From NCBI GenBank assembly GCA_956465555.1, contig OY101129.1, positions 992,001 through 1,056,000 on the forward strand: DNA of 64,000 nucleotides. The letters are read 5' to 3'. Source of the DNA: Nitzschia sp. pyKryTriq1 (lineage: Eukaryota; Bacillariophyta; Bacillariophyceae; Bacillariales; Bacillariaceae). Below the pieces are notes generated by a model. It saw nothing but the letters and a program-made list of their open reading frames with translations. It did no database searches and was not told the origin of the DNA. Made by a program: the position numbers and the translations under genes. Positions 9,415-19,790 of this stretch are shown here, piece by piece (position 1 is the stretch's first letter; the number at the start of each line of letters is the position of its first letter).

Positions 9415-10424
9415 GACGTACAAAGAGTATGGTTATTCTACTCCTCCTCCATCGTCGTAGACGGAGGACATGTGGTGTCGGCGCGAGGGAGGATATAGTA
9501 TTGGCTAGCTAGCTAGTTCGAGAAGAGCTGCTCCCGCTTTCCACACGGATTGGAGGTGATACTGTATTGCCCGATGATGATGATGATGATGATTCAGTCA
9601 AGAGCTGTTAACACCATATTATATATGGGAGGATCGAGAGACCAGGAGCGACATGGAGCAGATAAATAACAATCATGCTGGTGTACTGAACACCGCCCAC
9701 AGCATTGTGATTGTGCTTCTCTTGGTGCAATCTAATACAGTAGCTACAGTACCTCAGCGATCCCTTGCTCGCTACCGTGACTACTGCTACGACCCTCGGT
9801 CAACAAGCTCGTTCACCACCCTTTCCTAGCTACTAGCTAGTATATCATACTGTCCCCTGTCTGTACACGTAGGAGTAGACTTTTACTGCTCTTTAGAATC
9901 TTGTAAGTACGTACTGCAGGTCTCTGCTCTACTCTAGAGTCAATGTAGAGATAGAATACTGTCTACTACCGGTAGTCTCTCTACTACAGAGAGCAGGGGT
10001 CCCTATTACCAGCTACGTACTGTAGTACCGGCGGCATTCGATCTCCGTCCGAACAATACTGTAGAATGAATCCAATCAATCAGCTCTATAAATCGATCGA
10101 ATAACGAATCATCCAAACATCAGCGATGACGTCATGGTGTTTACGCCTATGACAGTACTTTTTTGGACCAACAACTCGCAAGGTGTAGCGAAGCGAACCG
10201 CGAACCCCCGCGACGATGCCAACGCGCCAATATCGCAAACGCTGACACTGCAAAGAAAGAAAGAATGAAGTTCTTTTTCTTTTTGTCGTCGCTCTCTCGC
10301 GGCAATGACCACCGCCGTCATCCTGCCCGATGCTACTGCTCTGTATGTATCTTCTCTCTTCACTTTGTGTCCAACATATACAGTACTACAGTAAGAGTAC
10401 TCGAGTAATAAAGAGAACAATACC
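9415..10424. other. Intergenic with TATA-like and CRE-like elements
   Basis: 1,010 bp upstream of the RING gene. It holds a short GAT run (about 9573-9592), TAGC repeats near 9503, a TACCGGTA near 9967, a TATAAA at about 10086 and a perfect TGACGTCA at 10127-10134. No gene is seen; the small open frames on both strands at 10109-10426 have no recognisable features. Confidence 0.5.
10127..10134. promoter_or_regulatory. TGACGTCA palindrome (CRE-like)
   Basis: A perfect 8-bp cAMP-response-element palindrome 291 bp upstream of the RING-gene ATG. In diatoms, TGACGT/ACGTCA motifs have been described in CO2/cAMP-responsive promoters. Activity here is inferred only from the sequence match. Confidence 0.4.
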
Positions 10425-12059
10425 ATGATCCTTCGACGACGATCCCTACTTGCTACACTACTACTGGTAGTCGCAATGGCGGCAAGCAGTAGTAGCAGCA
10501 GCAGCAGTAGTAGTGGCTACGACCAAGTCTGCTTTGTGGATCCCGAGCTTTCCCAAGAGTTTCCGATGCTGACGACTCCTCCTCCTCTTCATGGTGATGG
10601 GAACCGTAGCCGTAGCCGTAGCCGTAGCCATAGTCGCAATTTGCGTATTACTGGCAGTGATGATCACTACTTGAAAGCCGTGCTACTGGACGACGAGGAT
10701 AGTCAGCATAGTCGTGATGTTCCGACGAAGCAACATCGTCGTACTATGACACTGCTGGATGATGATGATGAAGCAGAAGAAGAAACAACGACAACAACAA
10801 CGACAACAACAACGATGGTTCCTTTGTATCGCTGCATTTGTGACAATATGGACTTTCAAGATGCACGGACGACCCACTCGTATTGTCCGCTGGGCTTTGC
10901 GTGTGGGATTCCCGCAGACGATCCTGACGCACCCGCCGACTGTGTGAGCTCCGAGGGTGCCGCCATGGATGGAGTGGCACGCATGGCCTGGCCGATTAGC
11001 TTGTTTTCGGCATTGTGTCTCGTCTTGGTCGTCTCCGGGACTTGGTATGGAGTAGCCCTGAAACGATATCTTGACAAGCAGCAATATTGCTGCTGTACTA
11101 GAAGAAAAACAACAAGGACAGGCGACAATGATGATTCTTTGTTGGAACGATACGAACAAGAAGAAGTGGATGAATTGCTGCAAGCATTGGCGTCACGACA
11201 AGAACATCAGCAAGAAAATGATGGAGAAGTACTGGTACCACCCTCGAGATGTCGACAATGGAAGGAATTTCAGCTCTTTCAGTACCATACCACCATTTTG
11301 GAACCGGCCCAAGTTGGGTTTCGACGAGAATGGAACAACTACCGAAAAGAAATGGCGGCAGCACCCATCCAACTCTATCTTGCCACCAAACGAGTAGTAG
11401 CAGTACAACATTCGTCGGATGACGGCTCGGACATGAACATGACAGCAGCATCATCCACCGAATCATCAAGAAGCACTACACCAGCAACTGATGATCATAA
11501 TGATGATGCTGATGCTGATGATGATTCTTCTATTACCACATGTTCGATTTGTTTTGCCGAGATTCATATCGGGCAACGGATTGGGGATTTGCCATGTGGA
11601 CACGATATCGAGTTTCATGCATCTTGTCTCAAAACATGGATTGCGACGGGACGTCGGAATACCTGTCCACTCTGTCAGGCACCCAATATCGCGGCGAGGA
11701 GTAGAAGTGAGCTGATGATTCGTGGTCGTGCACGTCTGTGTCTGCAACAGCATCAACAGCAAAAGAATGCTACCGGTACGAATACCACTGACGACAATGA
11801 TGACGGCGAAAAAGAAGAAAAAGAAAAAGTCACAACCACCACCAGAAACCGGTCTGAATCGATTCCTTCCGAAAGTACCTCCTCGCTGACGTTGCCATCC
11901 TCGTCGGAACAAGAAGAGGTGGACGAGGAGGAGTCGGCGGCGGATAGCAATGGCGACGATGAGGATGGAACTAGGCAAATCTTGCGCAATGAAGGAGGAG
12001 GAGGAGAAGAAGAAGAAGGAGAAACATACGAACACCACGGCCGACGAGCTTTTCCATGA
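10425..12059 (+). CDS. Membrane RING-H2 finger protein (probable E3 ubiquitin ligase)
   Basis: 544 residues, ATG 10425. A signal-like hydrophobic N-terminus (about 6-22, LLATLLLVVAMAA) leads into a Ser run and a lumenal/extracellular part. That part has a Cys-rich EGF-like stretch (CICDNMDFQDARTTHSYCP then CGIPADDPDAPADC). A membrane helix follows (WPISLFSALCLVLVVSG, about residues 190-207), then a cytosolic region with a RING-H2 finger at 373-417: CSICFAEI, LPCGHDIEFHASC, CPLC. The His-to-His spacing (H-x4-H) is two residues longer than the common H-x2-H, so zinc ligation by the second His should be checked. The C-terminus is acidic and Ser/Glu-rich. Single-pass RING proteins of this layout are usually E3 ligases in the endomembrane system. 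The lumenal domain may be a sensor (inference). Confidence 0.82.
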   Translation: MILRRRSLLATLLLVVAMAASSSSSSSSSSGYDQVCFVDPELSQEFPMLTTPPPLHGDGNRSRSRSRSHSRNLRITGSDDHYLKAVLLDDEDSQHSRDVPTKQHRRTMTLLDDDDEAEEETTTTTTTTTTMVPLYRCICDNMDFQDARTTHSYCPLGFACGIPADDPDAPADCVSSEGAAMDGVARMAWPISLFSALCLVLVVSGTWYGVALKRYLDKQQYCCCTRRKTTRTGDNDDSLLERYEQEEVDELLQALASRQEHQQENDGEVLVPPSRCRQWKEFQLFQYHTTILEPAQVGFRREWNNYRKEMAAAPIQLYLATKRVVAVQHSSDDGSDMNMTAASSTESSRSTTPATDDHNDDADADDDSSITTCSICFAEIHIGQRIGDLPCGHDIEFHASCLKTWIATGRRNTCPLCQAPNIAARSRSELMIRGRARLCLQQHQQQKNATGTNTTDDNDDGEKEEKEKVTTTTRNRSESIPSESTSSLTLPSSSEQEEVDEEESAADSNGDDEDGTRQILRNEGGGGEEEEGETYEHHGRRAFP

Positions 12060-12929
12060 GGAGGCAGCTTGATCATCATTATGTACCGGTACAGACAGAC
12101 AACAGTGCGTATCTATCTAGAGCGGCATACTTATGTAGACTCTCTACAATAGATGGAGAAGTAGTAGTGGTAGCTCTACTACTAGTAGAGTAGAGAGAGG
12201 TCCTGCCTGTAGCTCTCTTCACTCTACTAGTAGAGACTACTGTTACCAGTTCCTTTATTCAACATCTTCAGTGCTGCGTGTATACTCGCTATTATTGCTA
12301 TCCATATATTATGCAGACTACAGTAACCAGTAATGTAGACAGTATGATATTATTTCTCATTGCATCCGTCCTCCCAGCATAGCATAGCACAGGCCGCGAA
12401 TAAGGCCCATACTCCCACTCATGTTTCAGTCGTACTACTAGTCTCCGATGCGTTTATTGGGACGATCCGTCGCGTGGTATTCTACCGGTACTACGTACTG
12501 TTGAAACAACAGTGAAAAGCCAGACTATTGTATCAGTAAGATAAAAAAGTCAGTCTAAGCTAAACACACAGTGTAACAATAACTTTCGTAGTGTTAGATT
12601 CGCAAACAACAATGAGATCATCATCATGCAGATGATGCTCATGGTTGTTTCCTTTATTCTACCGCTGTGGCTGCGTCATCGGATATGACGTGAGCACGAG
12701 TGTCGATCTGGATAGTCGACGTGTCAGTTTCAATGTGGTCCGTCCTTCGTGCGGTATCATCAACTGCTCTATTCCCAACACGTACAAGCTACATAGTAGT
12801 ATGAGTACTGTATTTTGAATGCCTTCTGATAAATGCTGTGATACTATTATTCTGCTGAGATAGTATACATTTCGTTTTCATTATCATATCAGTCATCTTT
12901 ATCATCTTATCATTATCAGCGCCATCATC
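12060..12929. other. Intergenic, no gene seen
   Basis: 870 bp rich in short TAG/CTA and AGAG strings, with TACCGGTA at about 12084 and 12483. No reading frame or RNA structure could be supported. Confidence 0.5.
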
Positions 12930-14183
12930 ATGAGGAGTTACCATTACAAGAATAATAATATTATTTCCTCGGTGGTGCTGGTGGGAGCAGGAGTAACAAT
13001 CTTGGTGGGAACCCTTCGATTGTATCGCCGCTACCGCAAAGATATGGAAAACGTCCGTGCTTCCATGGCAGCGGCACCATCGTCGTCCTGGCGCGCCGAA
13101 ACATTTCTCACCGGTAGTGGGCTTACCGTGCAGTACATGGTACGGGATCATGATAATGGTACTACCGTTCCGAAGAAGAACAAGACGAAGTGGTGCTTGG
13201 TTTTGCATCCTGCCGGTGGCGGATGTGACCAAGGAATGTTATTGGGAGAGTGGTTGTTGCCCAAAGAGGACTGGGGGATTGTGGCTCCCTCGCGTGCAGG
13301 TTATCTCAAGAGTGAATTCAATACTCGGAAGAAAGATGGCGAGTCGACGACGATACAACATGATAGTACGAGTGTGCAGTTTGACGACGCGTTTGTAGAG
13401 GTACAAGCGAAAGCCATCATAGAGCTCTTGGATCATCTGGGTCTGCCACAAGTTTCCATACTGGGTCTTTCCGCCGGAGGTATTCTTTCTGTAGAATTGG
13501 CTCGAAGGTATCCATTGCGAATCTCCGGTCTTGTGCTTGTGTCGCCACTCATTCCATACAACCCCAACAGCACCACCACGGAGGAGGAGAATATTCCCAA
13601 TCCTCCCAAATGGGTTTTGAAATTGGCCTTCGGAAACGACGCTGTCAAGTGGATGGCCGTTCGTCTATTCCCGGATGCCACCATACAATCCATGTTTGGA
13701 TCAACAATGTCGACATCGAAGTTGACTAGTAGCATCGAAAACAAGCTTATGGAGGCGGATGGCTCAAAAGAAGGCAACAAGAAGAACCAACTGCAAGGTG
13801 TTGTTGCACGCGAGGATGTGCTAGCTTTTCTCGAAACCTTTTTGCCTGCTCGAGAACGCTTTCCTGGATTTTTACTTGACTTTGAAGCCATGCGGACGCA
13901 TCGATTGACTGCCGATCAACTGATGGAAGTCCAATGTAAAATTTTATTCCTTGCCTCCAAAAGCGATGTACAAAGCAAGTTGGAATACAATCGTTTCCCA
14001 CCAAGCGAAATGATGAAGAAGAAGAAGACGAGGACGAGCAGCAGCACCAACGACAAGAAAAAGAACAATAGTAGTGATGAGCAAATAACGGAGATCATTC
14101 GTGAGTCGGGAACTCACATGTTACTCAATGATATCCCTGGCACCAAAATGGCTATCGAACAGTTCTTACAAGACCTCTACTAG
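12930..14183 (+). CDS. Membrane-anchored alpha/beta hydrolase
   Basis: 417 residues, ATG 12930 (ATCATCATGA context). An N-terminal hydrophobic helix at about 11-29 (IISSVVLVGAGVTILVG) followed by Arg/Lys suggests a membrane anchor. The hydrolase fold shows an oxyanion-type HPAGGGCDQG, a nucleophile elbow GLSAGG with Ser181, and SGTHMLLND with the candidate catalytic His396. An Asp in LASKSDVQ is the likely acid. An insertion with Lys/Ser/Asn low complexity lies between the acid and the His, near residues 355-380. The fold is shared by esterases, lipases, epoxide hydrolases and peptidases, so the substrate cannot be named. The catalytic triad looks intact and the length is normal for the family plus an anchor and insertion. 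Confidence 0.82.
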   Translation: MRSYHYKNNNIISSVVLVGAGVTILVGTLRLYRRYRKDMENVRASMAAAPSSSWRAETFLTGSGLTVQYMVRDHDNGTTVPKKNKTKWCLVLHPAGGGCDQGMLLGEWLLPKEDWGIVAPSRAGYLKSEFNTRKKDGESTTIQHDSTSVQFDDAFVEVQAKAIIELLDHLGLPQVSILGLSAGGILSVELARRYPLRISGLVLVSPLIPYNPNSTTTEEENIPNPPKWVLKLAFGNDAVKWMAVRLFPDATIQSMFGSTMSTSKLTSSIENKLMEADGSKEGNKKNQLQGVVAREDVLAFLETFLPARERFPGFLLDFEAMRTHRLTADQLMEVQCKILFLASKSDVQSKLEYNRFPPSEMMKKKKTRTSSSTNDKKKNNSSDEQITEIIRESGTHMLLNDIPGTKMAIEQFLQDLY

Positions 14184-16518
14184 AGTATACCAGCCGCCGC
14201 CGACGAGGGAATCGCTGGTACAACTACGGGCACGCCCCACGTACTGTACATAGTAGCACCATCCATTTTTTTTTATGTTTTCATCTTCTTGCTTCTCTAC
14301 TACTAGTAGCTGTCCTACTACTCTTATGAGATAATATTACTCCGAGCACTATAGCAGACTGACTTACTCTCTCTACCGTACGGTATGATCCTGTAATAGT
14401 CTACTATGGTACGCGAGTAGTTCATACGGTACCGGTAGATAGATGGAATGGTATAGATATTAGATACCGGTAGCCGGTACTAGCTAGTAGAATGGTGAGG
14501 GGAACGGTTGCCTGTGCTTCGTCGGAAGCCTGTCGACGGACAAACGTCAACGCTATCTTATTCGTGACTGGGTCAGTCATTATTTCAGTCCCGTTGTAAT
14601 TGGACGGAGTTGCACACCGAATGAATAAGAAGCGTCGATCTCCCGGCTTTTGCACTTTCTGCTGTACTTGTACTTGTACCACTCCCACTAATACTTTTTG
14701 CTGCTGCGCTTACTATCTGTTGCTGACAGTACCGGCACAAGTAGACTACTAACATGTGTTACATGATTTGAGTATAGCATTAGATACGGTAGATCATCCC
14801 TCGTATCCAATAGAAGTAGAAGAATACTAGTAGAGAGTTAATATGAAGGACAAGAATACATCTAGTAGTTTCTGAAGAAGTTTACCAGCACGCTGTGAGA
14901 ATGAATCCACGGCCACAGAAAAGATACCGCAGGAAACTTTCTCAATACTCTAGCTAGATACTAACAAAACTTCATTTACAAGAGACAGCACTACCAGTAT
15001 GTACAACAGCAGTAAGAATAAGATTGGTATAAGAAGTAAGTATCGTCTATCATAGCGTACGTAGTTACTAAAAATACAAAAGAAGAAGCAACAGACAAGA
15101 TAGCGTGTTCTCGTTCTGCGTTCCTTCTCGTCGCCATTTTGTTCCAGCAGAGTCGTTCTGCCGAGACGTTCATGTTTCCTTTTGTGATCCCACAGCCTCG
15201 CAAGCTCGTGAAATTCATCCATGCATTCGTTTATTCATCAAAATAATATACAGTCAGTGTAAAAAAAGCTGCCAGCAGCAGTGCAGAAGAAAGTGTGAGA
15301 CACACCGCCGCAGCAGGCAGGCGTCTGCTCCTCTTCCGGAAAGCCAGCCACGTTAGTGCTTGGTGTTCCAGAGCGAAGACAAGAACGAAGGGGAGGTCTC
15401 CGAGAAGGTGTAGTCGGCTTGCATAGGCTGTTCCGGCTTTTTGATTTCGTTGATATTTGCAGTATGATGATCGGGAGGATGAGTGTGAGTGGGGCTGGGG
15501 TGTCGGCTATCATCTTGCTTGTGATGGCAGTGACGCAGCATTTCGCGTCTGTCTCGAGCTAGTCCGGAAGCAAACATGGTGATTAACTTTTGTTTTTGTT
15601 TTTGTCGTGAAAAGAAAGTGGATGGATGCGGATCCCGTTGGCAAAATAATTGTTTTATGGAACAAAGGAAAGAAAGAAGTGAAGGGTTGTGGAAATTGGA
15701 GAATGCCGGATCCTCATCGCGAGAGAAAGTTGCCAATCGATCCCGGCATTTGGGCAGCAGAATTTCACAGAAATGAATCCTGATCGTGATAAAAGTGTCG
15801 TACCAAAAAGTGCGTTTGGAACTGACCATTGAAAGGGAATGTCCCGTACCAGGAACTCTTATCGCGATCTGATCGACACAGAACAGAACCCTCAGACGGA
15901 AACCGGAACAAACGGATGCGACGCTCGCTCGGCCAAGCTAGCAGGCAGAAAGTTGATGCAGGATTGGATTGGCGAAGTCGTCGTCGTCGGCCGAGCCAAT
16001 ACGTGGCCTCTTCTTAACGCTGCGGTATGTAGGATTTCTACGTGAGCGAAGCGTGATGTTTTGGATGTCAAGTGAAATTGCATCTCGCTTGATCGGGCGT
16101 CAAAATTGCGCAGACACGGACACAGACATGCACAGCAGACACAGCCATGGACACAAACCAATAACGTCGTCTCTTCGGAGTGATCGGATTGATCGCCCAC
16201 TGAATAATACTGTAATACCTGTACGAACTAACGCAACCTCCCACCCGATCGTGACAGCTGAGACTCGTACAGTACGTGTACTCGTAGAGCAGTCATTTAG
16301 TCATTTCTCTCGCCTTATTTTCTTTTTCATGCAAAACTGGCACATCCGCTTTTCCTTTCCATTCTTTTACTTTCGATAGAAAGCATTGCTGTATTGCATC
16401 ACAAGTTTGCATTACTGTATATTGGCTACGGATCTACCCTCATTCATTCATATATCCATCAATTCTAGTGTTAGCACTGTATTTAGCCATACAATCTACA
16501 AAAAGATAGTACTGTACC
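14184..16518. other. Gene-poor stretch
   Basis: 2,335 bp. Two TACCGGTA octamers occur at about 14430 and 14465. Several 60-150 codon frames exist on both strands; only the minus-strand frame at 15353-15577 has a reasonable start context and is listed separately at low confidence. No tRNA, rRNA or transposon signature was seen. Confidence 0.45.
15353..15577 (-). CDS. Possible small protein (uncertain)
   Basis: A 74-residue frame: ATG at 15577 in the favourable context ACCATG, TAA at 15353. The sequence is hydrophilic, with a His-rich middle (HCHHKQDD, THTHPPDHH) and an aromatic C-terminus ending SSLWNTKH. No domain, signal or membrane segment is recognised. It sits alone in a 2.3 kb gene-poor stretch. 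It could be a genuine small gene, the terminal exon of a spliced gene, or chance; nothing in the sequence decides. Confidence 0.22.
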   Translation of the reverse strand: MFASGLARDRREMLRHCHHKQDDSRHPSPTHTHPPDHHTANINEIKKPEQPMQADYTFSETSPSFLSSLWNTKH

Positions 16519-18906
16519 ATGGGGGTGGAAAATTCCCACAACAAAAATGCCAGGCTTCGTGGTGGACAAGCCGATGCGAACCGGCGACTACTAGCAGCAG
16601 CAGATGATTCTTCAGCTAATAAAGAAGAACCGCAAGCGGGCAAAGGCCCCCCTATTGACCAAAAGGCACCGCAAGCAGATATAACTGCCGGCTCTATAGA
16701 AGATGCAGGGGGGAAAGTAGCAGCCGCCGAATCTTCTAAAGAAGGGACTGATGCAGCAGCAGCAGCAACAACAGTGCAGGGAGCTAAGAAAACTCAAGAG
16801 GGCGAAGCTTCTATAGAAGTCAAGGCAGAAGATGCGGGCGAAAAAGGCGCAGCAGCAGGAGGAGTAGAGGGCGGAGGTTCTACAGAAGATAAAGTTAAGG
16901 TTGCAGGAGCTGCTGCAGCTGAGGGAGAAAAAGGCTCTGCCCCGGAAAACAACGAGAAGATATCTAATCCCGTTGAAGTCGTAGACGGCAAGACCCCAGC
17001 CGAAAGCGGGAAGGCACCCGCAGGCAACGATGCAGCGCAAACATCTAAGGGAGTAGTACCAAAAGAGCAAGCAGTACGACAATCAAAAGAAGAAGATGTT
17101 GTAGCTGCCCCTGAAGCGACAAAGGAGGCTACCGCCATCAAAGGAGCGGATAACGAAGCTGCCAAGGGCGACACTTCCAAAAATACAGAAACTAAGCAAG
17201 ACGGGCCAGAAAAGGTCGAGGACGTAAAAGATGAAAAAGTGGAAAGTCCCACGGAGAAGGCCGACGGAGGAGGCAAAGGCAGCGAGGCCGCAGTCACCCC
17301 CGAAAAGAAGGAGGAAGGAGTAGAGGGCGGTACCAAAGATACAGAAGCTACTGCCAAGAAGGCTGAAGAGGAACCCGCTGTGGTGAAGAAGCAGGCCGAC
17401 GAGGAAGCCGCTGCTGCTGCCAAGAAGGCTGAGGAAGAAGCGGCAGCGAAGAAGAAGGCCGAGGGCGAAATTGCAGCGAAGAAGAAGGCCGAGGAAGAGG
17501 CGGCAGCGAAGAAGAAGGCTGAGCAAGATGCAGTAGCGAAGAAGAAGGCTGAGGAAGATGCGGCAGCGAAGAAGAAGGCCGAAGAAGAAGCGGCAGCGAA
17601 GAAGAAGGCGGAAGAAGAAGCGGCAGCGAAGAAGAAGGCCGACCCCGAGAAGAAGGAAGACGCAAGGACAGACGGCTCAGAAAAGGTTGAGGATGTAAAA
17701 GATAAAGAAGTGGAAAGTCCCAACGAGAAGGCCGACGCAGGAGGCAAAGGTAGCGAGGCCGCAGTCGCCCCCGAGAAGAAGGAAGACGCTAAGAAAGACG
17801 GTCCAGAAAAGGTGGAGGATGTGAAGGATAAAACCGCCGAAAGTACCGCCGAGAAGGCCGGCGCAGGAGGCAGTGGTAGCGAGGCCGCAGTCACCCCCGA
17901 GAAGAAGGAAGAAGCTAAGAAAGACGGCACAGAAATTGTCGAGGATGTAAAAGATAAAACAGTGGAAAGTACCGCCGAGAAGCCCGACGCAGGAGGCAAA
18001 GGTAGCGAGACCGCAGTCACCCCCGAAAAGAAGGAAGAAGGAACAGAGGGCGGCGACAAAGGAGGTAACGAAGATGCGGAAGCTAAGAAAGATGGTGTAG
18101 AAAAGGTCGAGGATGCTGCTGCCAAGAAGGCTGAAGAGGAAGCTGCTGCGTTGAAGAAGAAGGCCGACGAGGAAGCCGCTACTGCTGCCAAGAAGGCTGA
18201 AGAGGAAGCGGCTGCGTCTAAGAAGAAGGCTGAAGAGGAAGCCGCTGCTGCTGCCAAGAAGGCTGAGGAAGAAGCGGCAGCGAAGAAGAAGGCAGAGGAA
18301 GAGGCTTCTGCTGCTGCTAAGAAGATAGAAGAGGAAGCTGCTGCTAAGAAGGCTGAGGAAGAAGCGGCGGCGAAGAAGAAGGCCGAGGAAGTGGCTGCCG
18401 CTGCTGCCCAAAAGGCAGCAGCAGTTGTCCCGCCAGAAAATACCGAAGAGAAAGGAGATACCCAAATTACCGAGGATCAAGAGGGAGTCGGTGATTCAAC
18501 TGATATTGAGAGAATGTCTTCTGGAGACTTTGACGAATTTGGAGCAATGGACAAAACCTCCTTGGATTTTGACGGCGGGGATCTCGAAGACGTCCAAGCG
18601 TCCTTCGCGAGCAGTGAGGATAACGTTAATGTCATGGATCAAAATATCGGAATCGACAAAGACATGTTTGCCCCTCCTTCCACATATGATTTTAAACCTG
18701 CTGCTATCCGCGAAGGAAATCAAGCTCCAGAAAAGTGGTGGGACGATGACGACGACCCTACTGGTGGCATAGGTATGACGGCCATCCTCGGTATGGGAAT
18801 CGGCATACTTGCAATCTATCTGATTTTGAAGCAAGGAGGATTGGGAGCGATACCAATCCCAAGACTTTATGGATACAGAAAAGTCAATCACGGGAAAAGA
18901 TACTAG
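16519..18906 (+). CDS. Lys/Ala/Glu repeat protein with C-terminal membrane segment
   Basis: 795 residues, ATG 16519 in a strong ACCATGG context. Residues ~1-640 are low complexity, built from two repeat types. One is a ~40-residue unit of the form DGPEKVEDVKDK...ESTAEKA...GSEAAVTPEKKEE, present four times plus a truncated fifth. The other is long runs of KKAEEEAAA/KKKAEEEAAA that should form a single charged alpha-helix or coiled coil, as in the TolA stalk. A more complex acidic segment (about 640-745) follows, then a Gly-rich hydrophobic helix (about 751-771, AILGMGIGILAIYLIL) and a short basic tail. No N-terminal signal is visible; the N-terminal Gly2 could be myristoylated (inference). A long stalk near a membrane is the only role the sequence suggests. 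The repeats create a 487-codon open frame on the other strand that is not a gene. Confidence 0.8.
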   Translation: MGVENSHNKNARLRGGQADANRRLLAAADDSSANKEEPQAGKGPPIDQKAPQADITAGSIEDAGGKVAAAESSKEGTDAAAAATTVQGAKKTQEGEASIEVKAEDAGEKGAAAGGVEGGGSTEDKVKVAGAAAAEGEKGSAPENNEKISNPVEVVDGKTPAESGKAPAGNDAAQTSKGVVPKEQAVRQSKEEDVVAAPEATKEATAIKGADNEAAKGDTSKNTETKQDGPEKVEDVKDEKVESPTEKADGGGKGSEAAVTPEKKEEGVEGGTKDTEATAKKAEEEPAVVKKQADEEAAAAAKKAEEEAAAKKKAEGEIAAKKKAEEEAAAKKKAEQDAVAKKKAEEDAAAKKKAEEEAAAKKKAEEEAAAKKKADPEKKEDARTDGSEKVEDVKDKEVESPNEKADAGGKGSEAAVAPEKKEDAKKDGPEKVEDVKDKTAESTAEKAGAGGSGSEAAVTPEKKEEAKKDGTEIVEDVKDKTVESTAEKPDAGGKGSETAVTPEKKEEGTEGGDKGGNEDAEAKKDGVEKVEDAAAKKAEEEAAALKKKADEEAATAAKKAEEEAAASKKKAEEEAAAAAKKAEEEAAAKKKAEEEASAAAKKIEEEAAAKKAEEEAAAKKKAEEVAAAAAQKAAAVVPPENTEEKGDTQITEDQEGVGDSTDIERMSSGDFDEFGAMDKTSLDFDGGDLEDVQASFASSEDNVNVMDQNIGIDKDMFAPPSTYDFKPAAIREGNQAPEKWWDDDDDPTGGIGMTAILGMGIGILAIYLILKQGGLGAIPIPRLYGYRKVNHGKRY
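17206..18100 (+). repeat. Imperfect ~120-bp coding tandem repeats
   Basis: Within the Lys/Ala/Glu protein, a ~40-codon unit beginning DGxEKVEDVKD recurs near 17203, 17671, 17800, 17926 and (partial) 18091. Between the first two copies lies a separate expansion of KKKAEEEAAA units (about 17350-17640). Unequal exchange is the likely cause. Confidence 0.7.
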
Positions 18907-19790
18907 AATCGGTCTCCTTGCTAGAATCCCCTTTTGCAGAGTTGATGGTTAGTCAACACTCCTGCTAGCTAGAGTTGGGCCACGAAAGCCAATCAACAAC
19001 CCCCATCATTCATAAGCAACCTCATTTTTCAATGTACTGCTGGTTTTTTTCTAGTACCAGCTAGTAGAGAGTGCGTCTCCAGTAGCACACTCCTAGTAGT
19101 CTAGAGTGGAGGAAGCACGTCCTCGAATTAGCGCTGTGTGAACCCATCACCTGTAATACAGTATTCGAACCATTGAATTCTCCACATCGAGACTTCAAGA
19201 ATCAAGTACCTGTACCTGTGGTACTGTACGAACCGGTACCGGTAGGTACTTGTACAGTACTTGTACAGTACTTGTACAGTACTTGTACAGTACTTGTACA
19301 GTACTTGTACCGCGGTAGGGAGGAAGAACAAAAAATAATTGCTACTGTACTCGCTCGTATGAATGGTAGAGTTCCTCTTTTTGAAATCAAGTATTTTAAA
19401 GTTCTTCGCGCAAAGTACGGTACGGGTACCAGGTAAAGACAGTACTGGTACCGTACTGTAGGAGTTCACTGGATCGCAAGCGTGCATCGCCCATCAACAT
19501 GTGTATTGTTAAGTAATGTTAGAGAATGTAAATGGTCATGCATATACATCATTGAATATATTATAAAGCTAAATATATCTAATTCTCACCAAGCGAGGCT
19601 TGAACGGTCACTTCTTTTTGGCTTATTTTCTTTGTGTTCATCATGCTTTTTGCTTTTCTTGAGGCTTTCGAGAAAAGTATAGAGGAGCAATACGAAGCCG
19701 AGTACGTACATACCTGGCTCCTAACCTCGCTCGGTCGTCGAGCAGGTTGGACCTTCAAGTAAATTTTTGAGGCTGTCTTATCTTCTTGCT
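18907..19790. other. Intergenic with GTAC-rich tandem repeat
   Basis: 884 bp between same-strand genes. It includes the 11-bp tandem repeat at 19247-19310 flanked by other GTAC-rich palindromic strings (GGTACCGGTAGG near 19235, GGTACGGGTACC near 19420). No gene is seen. Confidence 0.6.
19247..19310. repeat. 11-bp tandem repeat, unit ACTTGTACAGT
   Basis: About six head-to-tail copies of ACTTGTACAGT. The unit contains the palindromes TGTACA and AGTACT (across the junction), so the array can fold into multiple hairpins. It is not a CRISPR: there are no spacers. Confidence 0.9.

Noticed and set aside
16794-18257. 487-codon open frame antisense to the Lys/Ala/Glu repeat gene
   Set aside because: Its Ser/Ala/Phe monotony is the mirror of the AAG/GCA/GAG repeats on the coding strand; it has no independent start context or domain.
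19247-19310. Array resembling a CRISPR
   Set aside because: Units are contiguous 11-mers without spacers, in a eukaryotic context.
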